This document shows, in pieces, positions 21,470 through 30,310 of a DNA stretch of 36,684 nucleotides. The notes under the pieces were generated by a model. It had not been told where the DNA came from and made no database searches. It saw nothing but the letters and a program-made list of their open reading frames with translations. Position numbers and translations under genes: made by a program. Origin of the DNA: Halorubrum coriense DSM 10284. Lineage in GTDB: Archaea > Halobacteriota > Halobacteria > Halobacteriales > Haloferacaceae. The stretch covers positions 10,343 to 47,026 of the forward strand of contig NZ_AOJL01000048.1 of the NCBI RefSeq assembly GCF_000337035.1, in the 5' to 3' direction. Numbering within the stretch: position 1 is the first letter of the stretch; the number at the start of each line of letters is the position of its first letter.

Positions 21470-22816
21470 ATGGACCGAACCGACCGGAGCCCGGATCCCG
21501 ACGACCTGCTCGAACCGGCGCTCACGGAGCCGGGCTCGTTCGACGCCGCGCGGACCGCTCGGTTGGTCGCGGCGTTGGAGCACGACGACGACGAGGTCCG
21601 ACGGGCCGCGTCGTGGGCGATCCGGTTCGTCGCCGCGGAGACGCCGTCGCTCGTCGGTGCCTGCGCGGGGCGGTTCCGGCGCGCGCTCCGCGACTCGGAC
21701 GCCCGGCCGGCCGCCCTCCGGACGCTCGCGGTCGCGGCCGAACACGACCGAGAGGCGGTCGCCGACATCGTCGACGGAGCGGCCGAGGAGAGGGCGATCG
21801 ACGGGGCCGTCGCTCGGCGGGTCGTCGCGGGGTACCGGCCCGTCGGTCCGGCGGCCGACGGCTCGGTCGTCACGGACGAGGGAGACGAGACGGAGTCGCC
21901 GCCCTCGACGGCCGGCGGCGAGGAACGCGCCGGTTCGGAGGCGGCCTCGTCCGGCGAGGACGCAGCGGACACGGGAGACGCGGAGACGCCCGGCTACCTG
22001 CCGAGCGAACCGCCCGCCAAGCCGCCGCGGCTCGACCGGTCGCTGACCGAGTACGAGCCGGACGCGGCGAGGGGGCGGCGCGAAGGGTCCTCGGGCGAGC
22101 GGGTCCGGTTCGCCGAGGGCGGCAGGGAGTTCACCGGGACGCACTGGCGCTCGGCGAGCGTCGGCGCCGTCGACGAGGAAGAGTACCGGAACGCGCTCGA
22201 CCGCTGGCGTCGGATCGACGACCACGACGCCGTCGCACGCCTCGTCGACGGCGGCACGCGGCCGACGCCGTGGCTCGTCTCCGAGCGGGGCGGCCCGGAC
22301 TCGCTCGCCGAGCGGAACACCCCGTTTCCGCCGCCGGAGGCCCGCTGGGTCCTGGCGCGGATCGCGGACGCGGTCCGGTACGCGCACGCCGCCGGCGTGG
22401 TCCACGGCGGGCTCCGGCCCGCGTCCGTCGCGTTCGTGAACGCCGTTGAGGACCCCGACGCGTGGGCGTCCCCGCGGGTCGGCGGCTGGGGCCTCCGAGA
22501 GACGTTCGGCCCGAGCGAGGAGCGATTCGAACCCTCGCGTCGGTACGCCGCGCCCGAGCACGTCGCCCCCGAGCGGTTCGGCCGCGTCGACGCCGCGACC
22601 GACATCTACGGGCTCGGCGCGATCGGGTGCGAGCTACTGACCGGCGGCGCGGCCGGCGAGGGGCAGACCGCCGGCCTTCCCGAGGGGGTCGCCGCCGAGC
22701 TCCCGTCGGGGCTGTCGACGGTCCTCGCGAAGTGCCTCGCACCGGCGAAGATGGAGCGGTACGCGTCCGCGGCCGCGTTCAAGCGCGAACTGGTGACGGC
22801 GGGTGACGATGCCTGA
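21470..22816 (+). CDS. HEAT-repeat / protein-pseudokinase fusion
   Basis: The 448-residue protein has two HEAT-like helical repeats in residues 20-100 (DDDEVRRAASWAIRFVAAE), a long disordered acidic linker (about 125-215) and a C-terminal protein-kinase-like domain. The kinase C-lobe is recognisable: VVHGGLRPASVAF replaces HRDxKPxN, RVGGWGLRE replaces DFG, then APEH and DIYGLGAIGCELLTG. The catalytic Asp and the metal-binding Asp are missing, and no clear Gly loop or VAIK lysine is seen, so it should be a pseudokinase and possibly a scaffold or sensor. Its stop overlaps the start of the membrane-protein gene that follows, so the two probably act together. Confidence 0.7.
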   Translation: MDRTDRSPDPDDLLEPALTEPGSFDAARTARLVAALEHDDDEVRRAASWAIRFVAAETPSLVGACAGRFRRALRDSDARPAALRTLAVAAEHDREAVADIVDGAAEERAIDGAVARRVVAGYRPVGPAADGSVVTDEGDETESPPSTAGGEERAGSEAASSGEDAADTGDAETPGYLPSEPPAKPPRLDRSLTEYEPDAARGRREGSSGERVRFAEGGREFTGTHWRSASVGAVDEEEYRNALDRWRRIDDHDAVARLVDGGTRPTPWLVSERGGPDSLAERNTPFPPPEARWVLARIADAVRYAHAAGVVHGGLRPASVAFVNAVEDPDAWASPRVGGWGLRETFGPSEERFEPSRRYAAPEHVAPERFGRVDAATDIYGLGAIGCELLTGGAAGEGQTAGLPEGVAAELPSGLSTVLAKCLAPAKMERYASAAAFKRELVTAGDDA

Positions 22817-23627
22817 GGCGGGGCTGGCGGTCCTCGTCGCTCGCCTCGCGGACGCCGGTCTCGCTCCGGGCGTCGGCGACGCCGTGCCGAGCGTCGTCGG
22901 CGCGGCGACCGCTCCGGTCGGCGGCGGAGTCACCCGGTTCGTGGCGGGAGTGCTCGTGTTCGTCGCGTGCCTCGGGACGACGCGGTACGCGCTGCTGAAC
23001 GCGAGCCGGGAGCCCCACGACACGCTCGTCTGGCGGTACGTCGCGCTGTCGACGGCCGTCGGCGGCGCGTTCGCCGCCCTGTCGGTCGTCGAGACGGTCT
23101 CGCCGACGGTCGGGACGGTCGTGCTGGCGTTCAGGCTCCTCGCGCAGCTGTTCTTCGCCGTCTTCCTCGCGCTGTCGCTGCGGGAGCTGTACTACGCGCA
23201 GCCGGCGACGTCCACCGACGGCGACCGGCTGTCGCTGTCGACGGCGCGGCGGGTGGAGACCGCCTTCATGCTGCTCGCGCTCGTCCAGTTCCCGATCGTC
23301 GTCTGGGTCGGGCCGACGGCGGTCGCGCGGGTGATCATCGCGGTCGCGGCCGCCGCGTTCACCGTGTACGGGGTCTCGTTCGGCCACGCGATCCGGGCCC
23401 GGCGGGCGACCCGGGGGACGGTACTCGACGCCACCGTCACGTACACCATCGCCGTCCTGCTCTGCGTCGGCGCGGTCAGCGTCACGGAGGGCGCGGCCGT
23501 CGCCCCGGTGCCCCGGCCGGCCGTCGCCGGCGCGGTCAACGTCCTCCTGGTGATGGTCGGGTCGTTCCTGATCAGCCTGCTGATCCGGCTGAAACGGAGC
23601 GCGGACGCGACCGGCGGCGCGCCGTGA
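22809..23627 (+). CDS. seven-helix membrane protein coupled to the pseudokinase
   Basis: The roughly 272-residue protein has about seven hydrophobic segments, among them FVAGVLVFVACLGTTRYALL, VGTVVLAFRLLAQLFFAVFLAL, and VNVLLVMVGSFLISLLI at the end. ATG 22809 and GTG 22803 are alternative starts; both overlap the stop of the pseudokinase gene, indicating translational coupling. No family is recognised beyond similar uncharacterised haloarchaeal membrane proteins. A sensor or receptor partner role for the pseudokinase is an inference from gene order. Confidence 0.65.
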   Translation: MPEAGLAVLVARLADAGLAPGVGDAVPSVVGAATAPVGGGVTRFVAGVLVFVACLGTTRYALLNASREPHDTLVWRYVALSTAVGGAFAALSVVETVSPTVGTVVLAFRLLAQLFFAVFLALSLRELYYAQPATSTDGDRLSLSTARRVETAFMLLALVQFPIVVWVGPTAVARVIIAVAAAAFTVYGVSFGHAIRARRATRGTVLDATVTYTIAVLLCVGAVSVTEGAAVAPVPRPAVAGAVNVLLVMVGSFLISLLIRLKRSADATGGAP

Positions 23628-23681
23628 TGACCGACGGTACGCCGTGACGCGACCGGCGGACGAGGGCCACAGGAGTCCGGT

Positions 23682-24686
23682 TCAGAGGTCGACCGGCGCG
23701 CCGCTCGCGGCGCTCTCGGCCAGCGCGTCAAGGACGCGCACGTTCTCGACGGCCGCCGCGCCGTCGGTCAGGGGGGTCTCGTCGGCGGCGACGCGGTCGG
23801 CGAAGTGCTCCACTTGGAGTCGGTACTGGTCCACCGCCGGGAACGTCTCGACCCCGCGACGGCCGTCGATCTCGTACGCCAGTTCCAGCCGCTCGTCCGC
23901 CGGCGCGTCGAACGCGTTCTCGACCTCGACCCAGCCGTTTGTCGCGTCCACGCGGTACCGCTCGACGTGTCGCGTGTCGAAGCCGGACGCGACCCGCGCC
24001 GACCGGCCGTCGTCGTACGCCAACACGCCCGCGAGTTCGGTGTCGACCCCGGCGTCGCGGGTGTCGCTCGCGTGAGCGTACGCCCGGTCGGGGGCTCCGA
24101 GGACGGCGCGGGCCAGCGAGACGGGGTAGCACCCGACGTCCATCAGCGACCCGCCGGCGAGTTCCGGGTCGAGCCGGACGTCGTTCGGCCGGTCGTACAG
24201 CGGGAACCGGAACGTCGCGGTCACGGTGCGGACGTCGTCGAGCGCCGACGCGGCGAGCTCCACGGCCCGCTCCGTCCGGGGGTGGTACCGGTACATGAAC
24301 GCCTCCATCAGGGTGACCCCGCGGCGGTCGCAGTGGTCGACGACGTCCCGCGCCTCCGCGGCGTCGGCGGCCAGCGGCTTCTCGCAGAGTACGTCCAGCC
24401 CGGCGTCCGCGGCGCGCTTCGTCCACTCGGCGTGGAGTCCGTTGGGCAGGGGAACGTAGACGGCGTCGAGGGCGTCGTCGTCGAGCAGCGCCTCGTAGGA
24501 GCCGTGGCTGCGGGGGATCGAGTGACGGGCGGCGAACGTCTCCGCGCGGTCGGCGTCTCGGGACGCGACCGCGCCGACCGCGTGGTCGCTGGCGGCGATC
24601 GCCGGGACGACGGCCGTGTCGGCGATCCCCGCGGTGCCGAGGACGCCGAATTCGAGACGGGGCGGGCCGGTCGAGTGAGCGCTCAT
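23682..24686 (-). CDS. Gfo/Idh/MocA-family NAD(P)-dependent oxidoreductase
   Basis: From ATG 24686 the protein has 334 residues. The N-terminal Rossmann fold shows FGVLGTAGIADTAVVPAI; further family motifs are VYVPLPNGLHAEW, the catalytic CEKPLA (Lys in EKP) and GGSLMDVGCYPVSLAR, with a C-terminal beta-sheet dimerisation domain. Sugar and cyclitol dehydrogenases belong here, including the haloarchaeal D-xylose dehydrogenase type, but no sugar-catabolic gene is next to it, so the substrate is left open. A longer start at 24713 is possible but less likely. Confidence 0.85.
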   Translation of the reverse strand: MSAHSTGPPRLEFGVLGTAGIADTAVVPAIAASDHAVGAVASRDADRAETFAARHSIPRSHGSYEALLDDDALDAVYVPLPNGLHAEWTKRAADAGLDVLCEKPLAADAAEARDVVDHCDRRGVTLMEAFMYRYHPRTERAVELAASALDDVRTVTATFRFPLYDRPNDVRLDPELAGGSLMDVGCYPVSLARAVLGAPDRAYAHASDTRDAGVDTELAGVLAYDDGRSARVASGFDTRHVERYRVDATNGWVEVENAFDAPADERLELAYEIDGRRGVETFPAVDQYRLQVEHFADRVAADETPLTDGAAAVENVRVLDALAESAASGAPVDL

Positions 24687-24858
24687 ATCCGCGGCGACGC
24701 GGCCCCACCTCAAGTGGTTTGGGTCCCCGGCCGAGGGACGCGTTCGTCGGCGACGGCGCGATCCGGCGCGTGATATATCCGTCTACGAGCCCGAGACTCC
24801 GTCGATGCGGTCCGACCCGCGAACGGCGCTCCGGCGGCTCTACAGACAGGTGACACCC

Positions 24859-25470
24859 ATGGAACTCACACAGACGCAGGTACGCGAGTACGACCGCCGC
24901 GCGACCGAGCGCGACGAGACCGAGACGGCGACGTTCGGCGTCGGCTGCTTCTGGGGACCGGACGCGCAGTTCGGCGCGATGGAGGGCGTCGTCCGCACCC
25001 GCGCGGGGTACGCGGGGGGCACGAAGCGCGACCCGACGTACCACTCGCTCGGCGACCACACGGAGGTCGTCCAAGTGGACTTCGACCCCGAACGGACGAC
25101 GTATCGAGACGTTCTCGAACGGGTGTTCGCGTCGCACGATCCGCGGCGACAGACCCGGAAGACGCAGTATCAGAACGTCGTGCTGGCCGAGAGCGCGGCC
25201 CAATGGGAGACGATCGACGAGTTCCTCGCCGGGCGCGGGCTCACCGCCGACGGGATCGACACGCGCGTCGAGCAGCTGTCGCGCTTTTACCCCGCGGAGG
25301 ACTACCACCAGAAGTACAAGCTGCGCTCCGCCTCGTCGCTCGTGGACGCGTTCGACGCGGCCGGGTACGGCGACGAGGACCTGCGCGAGTCGCCGCTCGC
25401 CGCCAAGCTGAACGGCTACGCCGCGGGACACGACGCCGATATCGCCGAAGCGCTCCCGGCGTCCGAGTGA
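24859..25470 (+). CDS. msrA: peptide methionine sulfoxide reductase MsrA
   Basis: The protein (203 residues from ATG 24859) contains the MsrA active-site motif GCFWGP, with the nucleophilic Cys at about residue 30, then GVVRTRAGYAGG, the catalytic-type Tyr/His region THEVVQV-like (DHTEVVQVDFDPE), and YHQKYKLR near the C-terminus. It reduces the S-epimer of methionine sulfoxide in proteins using thioredoxin. The in-frame start at 24805 adds an 18-residue basic leader and is less likely. It is an isolated gene. Confidence 0.9.
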   Translation: MELTQTQVREYDRRATERDETETATFGVGCFWGPDAQFGAMEGVVRTRAGYAGGTKRDPTYHSLGDHTEVVQVDFDPERTTYRDVLERVFASHDPRRQTRKTQYQNVVLAESAAQWETIDEFLAGRGLTADGIDTRVEQLSRFYPAEDYHQKYKLRSASSLVDAFDAAGYGDEDLRESPLAAKLNGYAAGHDADIAEALPASE

Positions 25471-25524
25471 GTTCGGCGTGGGTCGCCCCGCCCGTTTGAA
25501 GGCGGTCGGCGACCAGTTTCCATC

Positions 25525-26202
25525 ATGGAACTCACGCCGGGCGTACACGGGCTCCCGTTACGCGTCTCGATGGACGACCGCGAGGCGATGTTCAATCCGA
25601 CCGCGGTCGAGACGCCGCAGGGGCTCCTCCTGATCGACGTCTGCCTGCCCGGCGAGGTCGGCGTCCTCGAAGCCGCGCTCGCGGACGAGGGGCTGTCCCT
25701 CGACGACGCGTGGGGGGTCCTCGTCACGCATCAGGACTTGGACCACGCCGGCTGTCTGGCGACCGTAGTCGACCGGACCGACGCCGTCGTGTTCGCCCAC
25801 GAGGTCGAGGCCCCGTACCTGGAGGGCGAGACGGAGCTCGTCAAGTCGACCGAGGAGCGACCGATGGCGATCGAGCCGACGACCGTCGACGTCCGCCTGA
25901 CCGGCGGCGAGACGTTCGCGACCGCGGCCGGTCCGATGGAGGTCGTCCCGACCCCCGGCCACAGTCCGGGGCACGTGTCGGCGTACTTCCCCGACGCGGA
26001 ACTGCTCGTCAGCGCCGACGCGCTCACCGTCGTCGACGGCGAACTCGTCGGCCCCCGCCCGGAGGTGACCCAGGATCTCGACACCGCGCGGGAGAGCGCC
26101 GCGACCCTCGCCGACCGCGACGTGGCGGAGACGTTCTGTTTCCACGGCGGACGCGTCGCGGCCGGGACGGAGCGTATCGAGGAAATCGCGGCCGAGCGGT
26201 AG
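25525..26202 (+). CDS. MBL-fold metallo-hydrolase
   Basis: The 225-residue protein has the metallo-beta-lactamase fold with the metal motif THQDLDHAGC (the H-x-D-x-D-H variant), a second His in PTPGHSPGHVS, Asp in LLVSADAL, and a late His in CFHGGR. Variants with Gln at the second position are typical of the hydrolase subgroup rather than the glyoxalase type. The substrate cannot be assigned. Start: ATG 25525 (MELTPGVHGLPLRV), the usual N-terminal strand of the fold. Confidence 0.85.
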   Translation: MELTPGVHGLPLRVSMDDREAMFNPTAVETPQGLLLIDVCLPGEVGVLEAALADEGLSLDDAWGVLVTHQDLDHAGCLATVVDRTDAVVFAHEVEAPYLEGETELVKSTEERPMAIEPTTVDVRLTGGETFATAAGPMEVVPTPGHSPGHVSAYFPDAELLVSADALTVVDGELVGPRPEVTQDLDTARESAATLADRDVAETFCFHGGRVAAGTERIEEIAAER

Positions 26203-26278
26203 CGTCGACGCCTCGGGGGCGGACGCTTTCCGGGGCGCGATCCGTGTCTTCAAGCCGAGCCCGCTGTCACGATCCGTC

Positions 26279-26854
26279 GTGGAAGAGAACGAACTCTCGC
26301 TCCGCTCGTACGACCCGCGGGACGACGCCGCTGTGTGGACGCTTCACGAGTGGGCGATGCGGGAGACCGGCGTCGACCCGTCCGACGTGCCCGGGACCGA
26401 CGACCTGCGGTCCGTGACGGCGTCGTACCTCGACGCGGGGGGCGCGTTCGTCGTCGGCGTCGTCGACGCCGATCCGTCGTCGGGTGACCGGTCGCCAGAT
26501 TCGCCGTTGGCGTCGCCGGAGCTGACCGAACTGACGACGCACGACGGGACGCTTGCCGCGATGGGCGGGTACGTGCCCAACGAGGCCGGGCACGGCGACG
26601 AGCGCGACCGGCCCGGTGCCGCGGAGCTTCACCGGATGCGCGTCGCACCGCCGTACCAGCGGCGCGGCTACGGGCGGGCGCTCCTGAGCGAACTGGAGCG
26701 GCGGGCCGCGGCCGACGGGTTCGAGACGCTCCTCGCGACGACGTCGACCCGCCAGTCGGCCGCACTCGAGTTCTACGCGAGCCGGGGGTACGAGCGGGCG
26801 GCCACGTCGGCCGCCGGCGCGTACGAACTCGTTCACTTCGAGAAAGAGCTCTGA
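26279..26854 (+). CDS. GNAT-family N-acetyltransferase
   Basis: The 191-residue protein starts at GTG 26279. It has the GNAT acetyl-CoA binding signature: LHRMRVAPPYQRRGYGRALLSELE (motif A, R-x-x-G-x-G/A) followed by TTSTRQSAALEFYASRGYE (motif B). A family insertion between strands (about residues 65-85) is Pro/Ser/Asp-rich. The substrate is unknown. It is followed by the convergent trpB-like gene. Confidence 0.85.
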   Translation: MEENELSLRSYDPRDDAAVWTLHEWAMRETGVDPSDVPGTDDLRSVTASYLDAGGAFVVGVVDADPSSGDRSPDSPLASPELTELTTHDGTLAAMGGYVPNEAGHGDERDRPGAAELHRMRVAPPYQRRGYGRALLSELERRAAADGFETLLATTSTRQSAALEFYASRGYERAATSAAGAYELVHFEKEL

Positions 26855-26908
26855 ACGCCGCTCCGGGAGGCGTCGGTCGGGGAGGGCCTCAGCCCGAAAG
26901 GGAGGGAC

Positions 26909-28072
26909 TCACCCGGAGAGGTCGAAGTGCTCCGCCGCCGTCTGCATGTCCTTGTCGCCGCGCCCGCAGAGGTTGACTAACAGCGTGTCGTGCCGGTCCT
27001 CCTCGGCCAGCTTGGCGGCCAGCGCGAGGGCGTGGGCCGGCTCCAGCGCCGGGATGATCCCCTCCGCCTCGCTCAGTTCGCGGAACGCGGCCAGCGCCTC
27101 GTCGTCGGAGACCGCGTGGTACTCCGCGCGGCCCATCTCCTGGAGCGCGGCGTGCTCGGGGCCGATGGCCGGGTAGTCGAGCCCGGCCGAGATGGAGTGG
27201 TTCTCGGCGTCGTCGCCGATGGTCTTCGTCTTCATCCCCTGGAATATCCGTGGCTCCTCCTGTTTCGTCTTCGACAGCGGGGCCGAGTGGTTCGCGTCGT
27301 CGGTGCCGCCCGGCTCGGCGCCGTAGAACATCACGTCGTCGTCCTTGAACGCGTGCCAGAGGCCGATCGAGTTCGACCCGCCGCCCACGCAGGCGACGCA
27401 CGCGTCGGGGAGGTCGCCGTGGAGCTCCTGGATCTGCTCGCGGGCCTCGGTCCCGATGACGGACTGGAACTCGCGGACCATCCGCGGGAACGGGTCGGGG
27501 CCGACGACGCTGCCGACGAGGTAGTGCGTCGAGTCGACGTTCTCGGCGAAGTCACCTAACGCGGCGTCGACCGCCTCGGCGAGTCCCTCGTTGCCGCGAT
27601 CGACCGGCTCCACGTCCGCTCCCATGAGGCGCATCCGGAACACGTTCATCTCCTGCCGCTGCATGTCGTGCCGGCCCATGTACACGGTCGTGTCGAGGTC
27701 CAGCAGGGCACCGACCATCGCCGTCGCGGTGCCGTGCTGGCCCGCTCCGGTCTCGGCGATCAGGCGGTCTTTTCCGGCCCGCTTCGCCAGCAGCGCCTGC
27801 CCGAGCGTGTTGTTGAGCTTGTGCGCCCCGCCGTGGAGGAGGTCCTCGTGTTTGAGGTAGATGTCCGCGCCGTACCGTTCGCTGAGCGTCTCCGCGTAGA
27901 AGACCGGCGTCGGCCGCCCCGCGAAGTGTTCGAGCAGGTCGCGGAACTCCGCCATGAACTCGTCGTCCGCGACGGCCTCCTCGTACGCCGCCGCCAGCTC
28001 CGCCAACGGTTCCTCCAGCGGTTCCGGGACGTGTCGGCCGCCGAACTCGCCGAACTCGCCTGACGTACCCAT
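26909..28072 (-). CDS. trpB: tryptophan synthase beta chain-like protein, stand-alone
   Basis: The 387-residue protein is close to the usual TrpB length. It has GEFGEFGGRHVPEPL at the start, the PLP-lysine region HEDLLHGGAHKLNNTLGQALL, the catalytic-Glu motif ETGAGQHG, the PLP-phosphate loop GGGSNSIG, and GRGDKD at the C-terminus. TrpB condenses indole with serine. Oddities: the PLP region reads LLHGGAHKLNN where typical TrpB1 has LNHTGAHKINN, and no trpA, trpC or other trp gene is nearby. It may be a paralogue with a salvage role or another substrate. It diverges from a second PLP enzyme. Confidence 0.85.
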   Translation of the reverse strand: MGTSGEFGEFGGRHVPEPLEEPLAELAAAYEEAVADDEFMAEFRDLLEHFAGRPTPVFYAETLSERYGADIYLKHEDLLHGGAHKLNNTLGQALLAKRAGKDRLIAETGAGQHGTATAMVGALLDLDTTVYMGRHDMQRQEMNVFRMRLMGADVEPVDRGNEGLAEAVDAALGDFAENVDSTHYLVGSVVGPDPFPRMVREFQSVIGTEAREQIQELHGDLPDACVACVGGGSNSIGLWHAFKDDDVMFYGAEPGGTDDANHSAPLSKTKQEEPRIFQGMKTKTIGDDAENHSISAGLDYPAIGPEHAALQEMGRAEYHAVSDDEALAAFRELSEAEGIIPALEPAHALALAAKLAEEDRHDTLLVNLCGRGDKDMQTAAEHFDLSG

Positions 28073-28185
28073 GCGTGAGGGATGTGGCCGCGGCTCAAAA
28101 AAAGACGAGGGAACCCCCGGGAGCTGCCGCGGTCGCGGCGCCCGCCCGTGGCCAACGATATGTGTCGCGGCCGAGACGGTGGCGT

Positions 28186-29385
28186 ATGGACCGGTTGGTC
28201 TGTTACGACTGCGGCGAGACGTACCCCGCCGGCGAGGCGGCCCGCTGCGCGTGCGGCGAGCCGCTCTGGTTCGACACCGGCGGGACCGAGTTCTCGTGGC
28301 CCGACGCGAGCGACGGCGACGGCGGTGGCGTCCGACTGGGACGGGACTCCCTCTGGCGCTACGAGTCTATCCTCCCCGCGTCACAGCCGGGCGGTCTCGC
28401 GGCCGCCGCCGGGGGCACGCCGCTGTTCCGCGCGCCGTCGATCGAGCCGTCAGACGGCCCGCGGATCCACCTCAAGATCGAGGGGACCAACCCGACGGGG
28501 AGCTTCAAGGACCGCGGGACGGCCGTCGGCATCGGTCGCCTCGACGGCCCGGTCGGAACCGTCTCGCACGGCAACATGGCGCTGAGCGTCGCCGCGCACG
28601 CGGCGGCGCTGGACCGGGAGGCCGTGATCCTCGTCGCCGAGGACACTCCGGACTCGCGGCTCGCGATGATCGCTCAGCACGACCCGCACCTGTTCCGGGT
28701 CCGCGGGGAGTACGGGCGGCTCTACGACGACACGCTCGAACGCGACCTCGGGGTCGGCTTCCTCAACTCCGACGCCCCGCTCCGGGTCGCCGGGCAGAAG
28801 ACCGTCGCCTACGAGATCTGCGAGGCGTTCGCCCCCGACGCGCCCGACGCGGTCGTCCTCCCGGTCAGCAGCGGCGGGCAGGCGAGCGGGGTCTGGAAGG
28901 CGCTCCGGGAGCTTGACGCGGCGGGACTGCTCCCGTCGGTCCCGCGGATCTACCTCGCGCAGGCCGCCCGGTGCGACCCGATCGCGCGGGCGTTCCGGCG
29001 GGGCGACTCGCGCGTCGAACCGGTCGATGGCGAGCCGACGGCGGCCGTCTCCATCAACAACGCCGACCCGCCGAGCGGGACCCGAGCGCTGGCCGCCGCG
29101 CGGGCGACCGACGGCGGCGTCGTCTCCGTCTCGGAAGAGGCGATGCTGGCCGAGACGGACCGGCTCGCCGCCGACGCCGGGGTCTCCGTCGAGCCGTCGT
29201 GCGCGGTGGCGACGGCCGCGGTGCGGGAGCTCGCCGCGGCCGGCGAGTTCGGGCCCGACGACGACGTCGCCGCGATACTGACCGGGTCGGGGTACAACTA
29301 CGGGCCGACCGAGGCCGACGCCTCGACCGTCCGAGAGGTCGACCGAGCCGACGTTCCGGACGCCGTCCGCGAGATCGTGTCGTGA
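28186..29385 (+). CDS. threonine synthase-like PLP enzyme
   Basis: From ATG 28186 (MDRLVCYDCGETY) the protein has 399 residues. An N-terminal zinc ribbon (C6/C9 and CACG) precedes a fold-type II PLP domain: the PLP lysine lies in GTNPTGSFKDRG, followed by SHGNMALSVAAHAAAL and VSSGGQASGVWKAL. This is the archaeal threonine synthase family; haloarchaea often have several paralogues, so the exact reaction is uncertain. It is divergent from the TrpB-like gene with about 110 bp between them, so the pair may be co-regulated. A longer in-frame start at 28075 is rejected as low-complexity. Confidence 0.8.
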   Translation: MDRLVCYDCGETYPAGEAARCACGEPLWFDTGGTEFSWPDASDGDGGGVRLGRDSLWRYESILPASQPGGLAAAAGGTPLFRAPSIEPSDGPRIHLKIEGTNPTGSFKDRGTAVGIGRLDGPVGTVSHGNMALSVAAHAAALDREAVILVAEDTPDSRLAMIAQHDPHLFRVRGEYGRLYDDTLERDLGVGFLNSDAPLRVAGQKTVAYEICEAFAPDAPDAVVLPVSSGGQASGVWKALRELDAAGLLPSVPRIYLAQAARCDPIARAFRRGDSRVEPVDGEPTAAVSINNADPPSGTRALAAARATDGGVVSVSEEAMLAETDRLAADAGVSVEPSCAVATAAVRELAAAGEFGPDDDVAAILTGSGYNYGPTEADASTVREVDRADVPDAVREIVS

Positions 29386-29450
29386 CCGGTCGGCCGATTC
29401 GATGCCGAGCAGGGGAGCGGTTCGCAGGGGCGACCGACGGGTCGGAAAGT

Positions 29451-29466
29451 AGTGTGACCGCACACT
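29451..29466. promoter_or_regulatory. dyad operator candidate of the VapBC pair
   Basis: AGTGTG-ACCG-CACACT is a perfect 6-bp-arm inverted repeat, 34 nt before the antitoxin start. Antitoxin-toxin complexes normally bind such dyads to control their own promoter. Confidence 0.45.
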
Positions 29467-29499
29467 GAATTCATTCCGGACACCCACGTACTCGCACGT

Positions 29500-29751
29500 A
29501 TGAGCAGCGAGCGCGTCGACTCGGAGAGTACAGTCTCGGGGAATCAGGCGAACATCCCCGCTCACATCCGTCGGGAGCTGGAGATCGACGACGGGGACAC
29601 GCTCCGCTGGCGGATCGAGGACGACGGCACGCTTCGCGTCCGGATCGTTCGACAGCGCAGCGGGACGTTCGGCGACTTCGACGGGTACGACGGCGACCGG
29701 GAGACTGACGTCGAGAGCGAGCATGACGCCTGGGGCGTCGACCCCGAATAG
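29500..29751 (+). CDS. vapB: AbrB-type antitoxin (VapB-like)
   Basis: The 83-residue protein has an AbrB swapped-hairpin domain in residues 10-50 (VSGNQANIPAHIRRELEIDDGDTLRWRIEDDGTLRVRIV), matching the x-x-x-I-P-x-x-I-R-x-x-L pattern. The acidic C-terminus (EHDAWGVDPE) is typical of toxin-binding tails. It ends with TAG directly followed by the toxin ATG (29752), indicating coupled expression. Confidence 0.8.
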   Translation: MSSERVDSESTVSGNQANIPAHIRRELEIDDGDTLRWRIEDDGTLRVRIVRQRSGTFGDFDGYDGDRETDVESEHDAWGVDPE

Positions 29752-30186
29752 ATGCCTCGGGCGCTCATCGACACGAGCGTCCTCTTCGCGGCGGCGTACC
29801 GTCGGGACGGCGCGCACGGCGACGCGCTCCCGATCTTCAGGGGGACCGACGCCGCGGATCTCCCGGAGGCGGTGATCATAGACCACGTGCTCGCGGAGAC
29901 GCTCAACGGCCTGACGACGCACGCGGGCCACGAAGCCGCCGTCGACCTCCTCGGCCGGGTGGAGGAGAACGCACAGCACCACGTCGACTCGCTGACGGCG
30001 GACGCGTTCGCGACGGCGAAGGGACTCTTCCGGCGGCACGAGGGGTTCTCGCTCGTCGACGCCTGTCTCGTCGCGTACATTCGGGCCGAGGGGATCGGCT
30101 ACTGCTACGCGTTCGACGACGATCTCGACGCCGCCGAGGGCGTCTCCCGCCTCGACGTCGCGACGAATCCGTACCAGCCGGAGTGA
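29752..30186 (+). CDS. vapC: PIN-domain toxin ribonuclease (VapC-like)
   Basis: The 144-residue protein has the PIN acidic residues: Asp in ALIDTSVLFAAAY near the start, Glu in DHVLAETLNGL, Asp in GFSLVDACLVAYIR, and Asp in YAFDDDLDAA. These form the Mg-dependent ribonuclease site of VapC toxins. It starts immediately after the antitoxin stop. The pair is a host-chromosome toxin-antitoxin module unrelated to the provirus by position. Confidence 0.85.
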   Translation: MPRALIDTSVLFAAAYRRDGAHGDALPIFRGTDAADLPEAVIIDHVLAETLNGLTTHAGHEAAVDLLGRVEENAQHHVDSLTADAFATAKGLFRRHEGFSLVDACLVAYIRAEGIGYCYAFDDDLDAAEGVSRLDVATNPYQPE

Positions 30187-30310
30187 CTGGCGGGCAACGT
30201 CCGCGAGTGCGGCAGCCGCGATCCGGGGCCGAGCTGACCGCTCGCCGAGTGTGGCGTGTTCGCAAGCCCCACTACGCTTAACCGGTCCGGGCGAGATATT
30301 CCGATCGATC

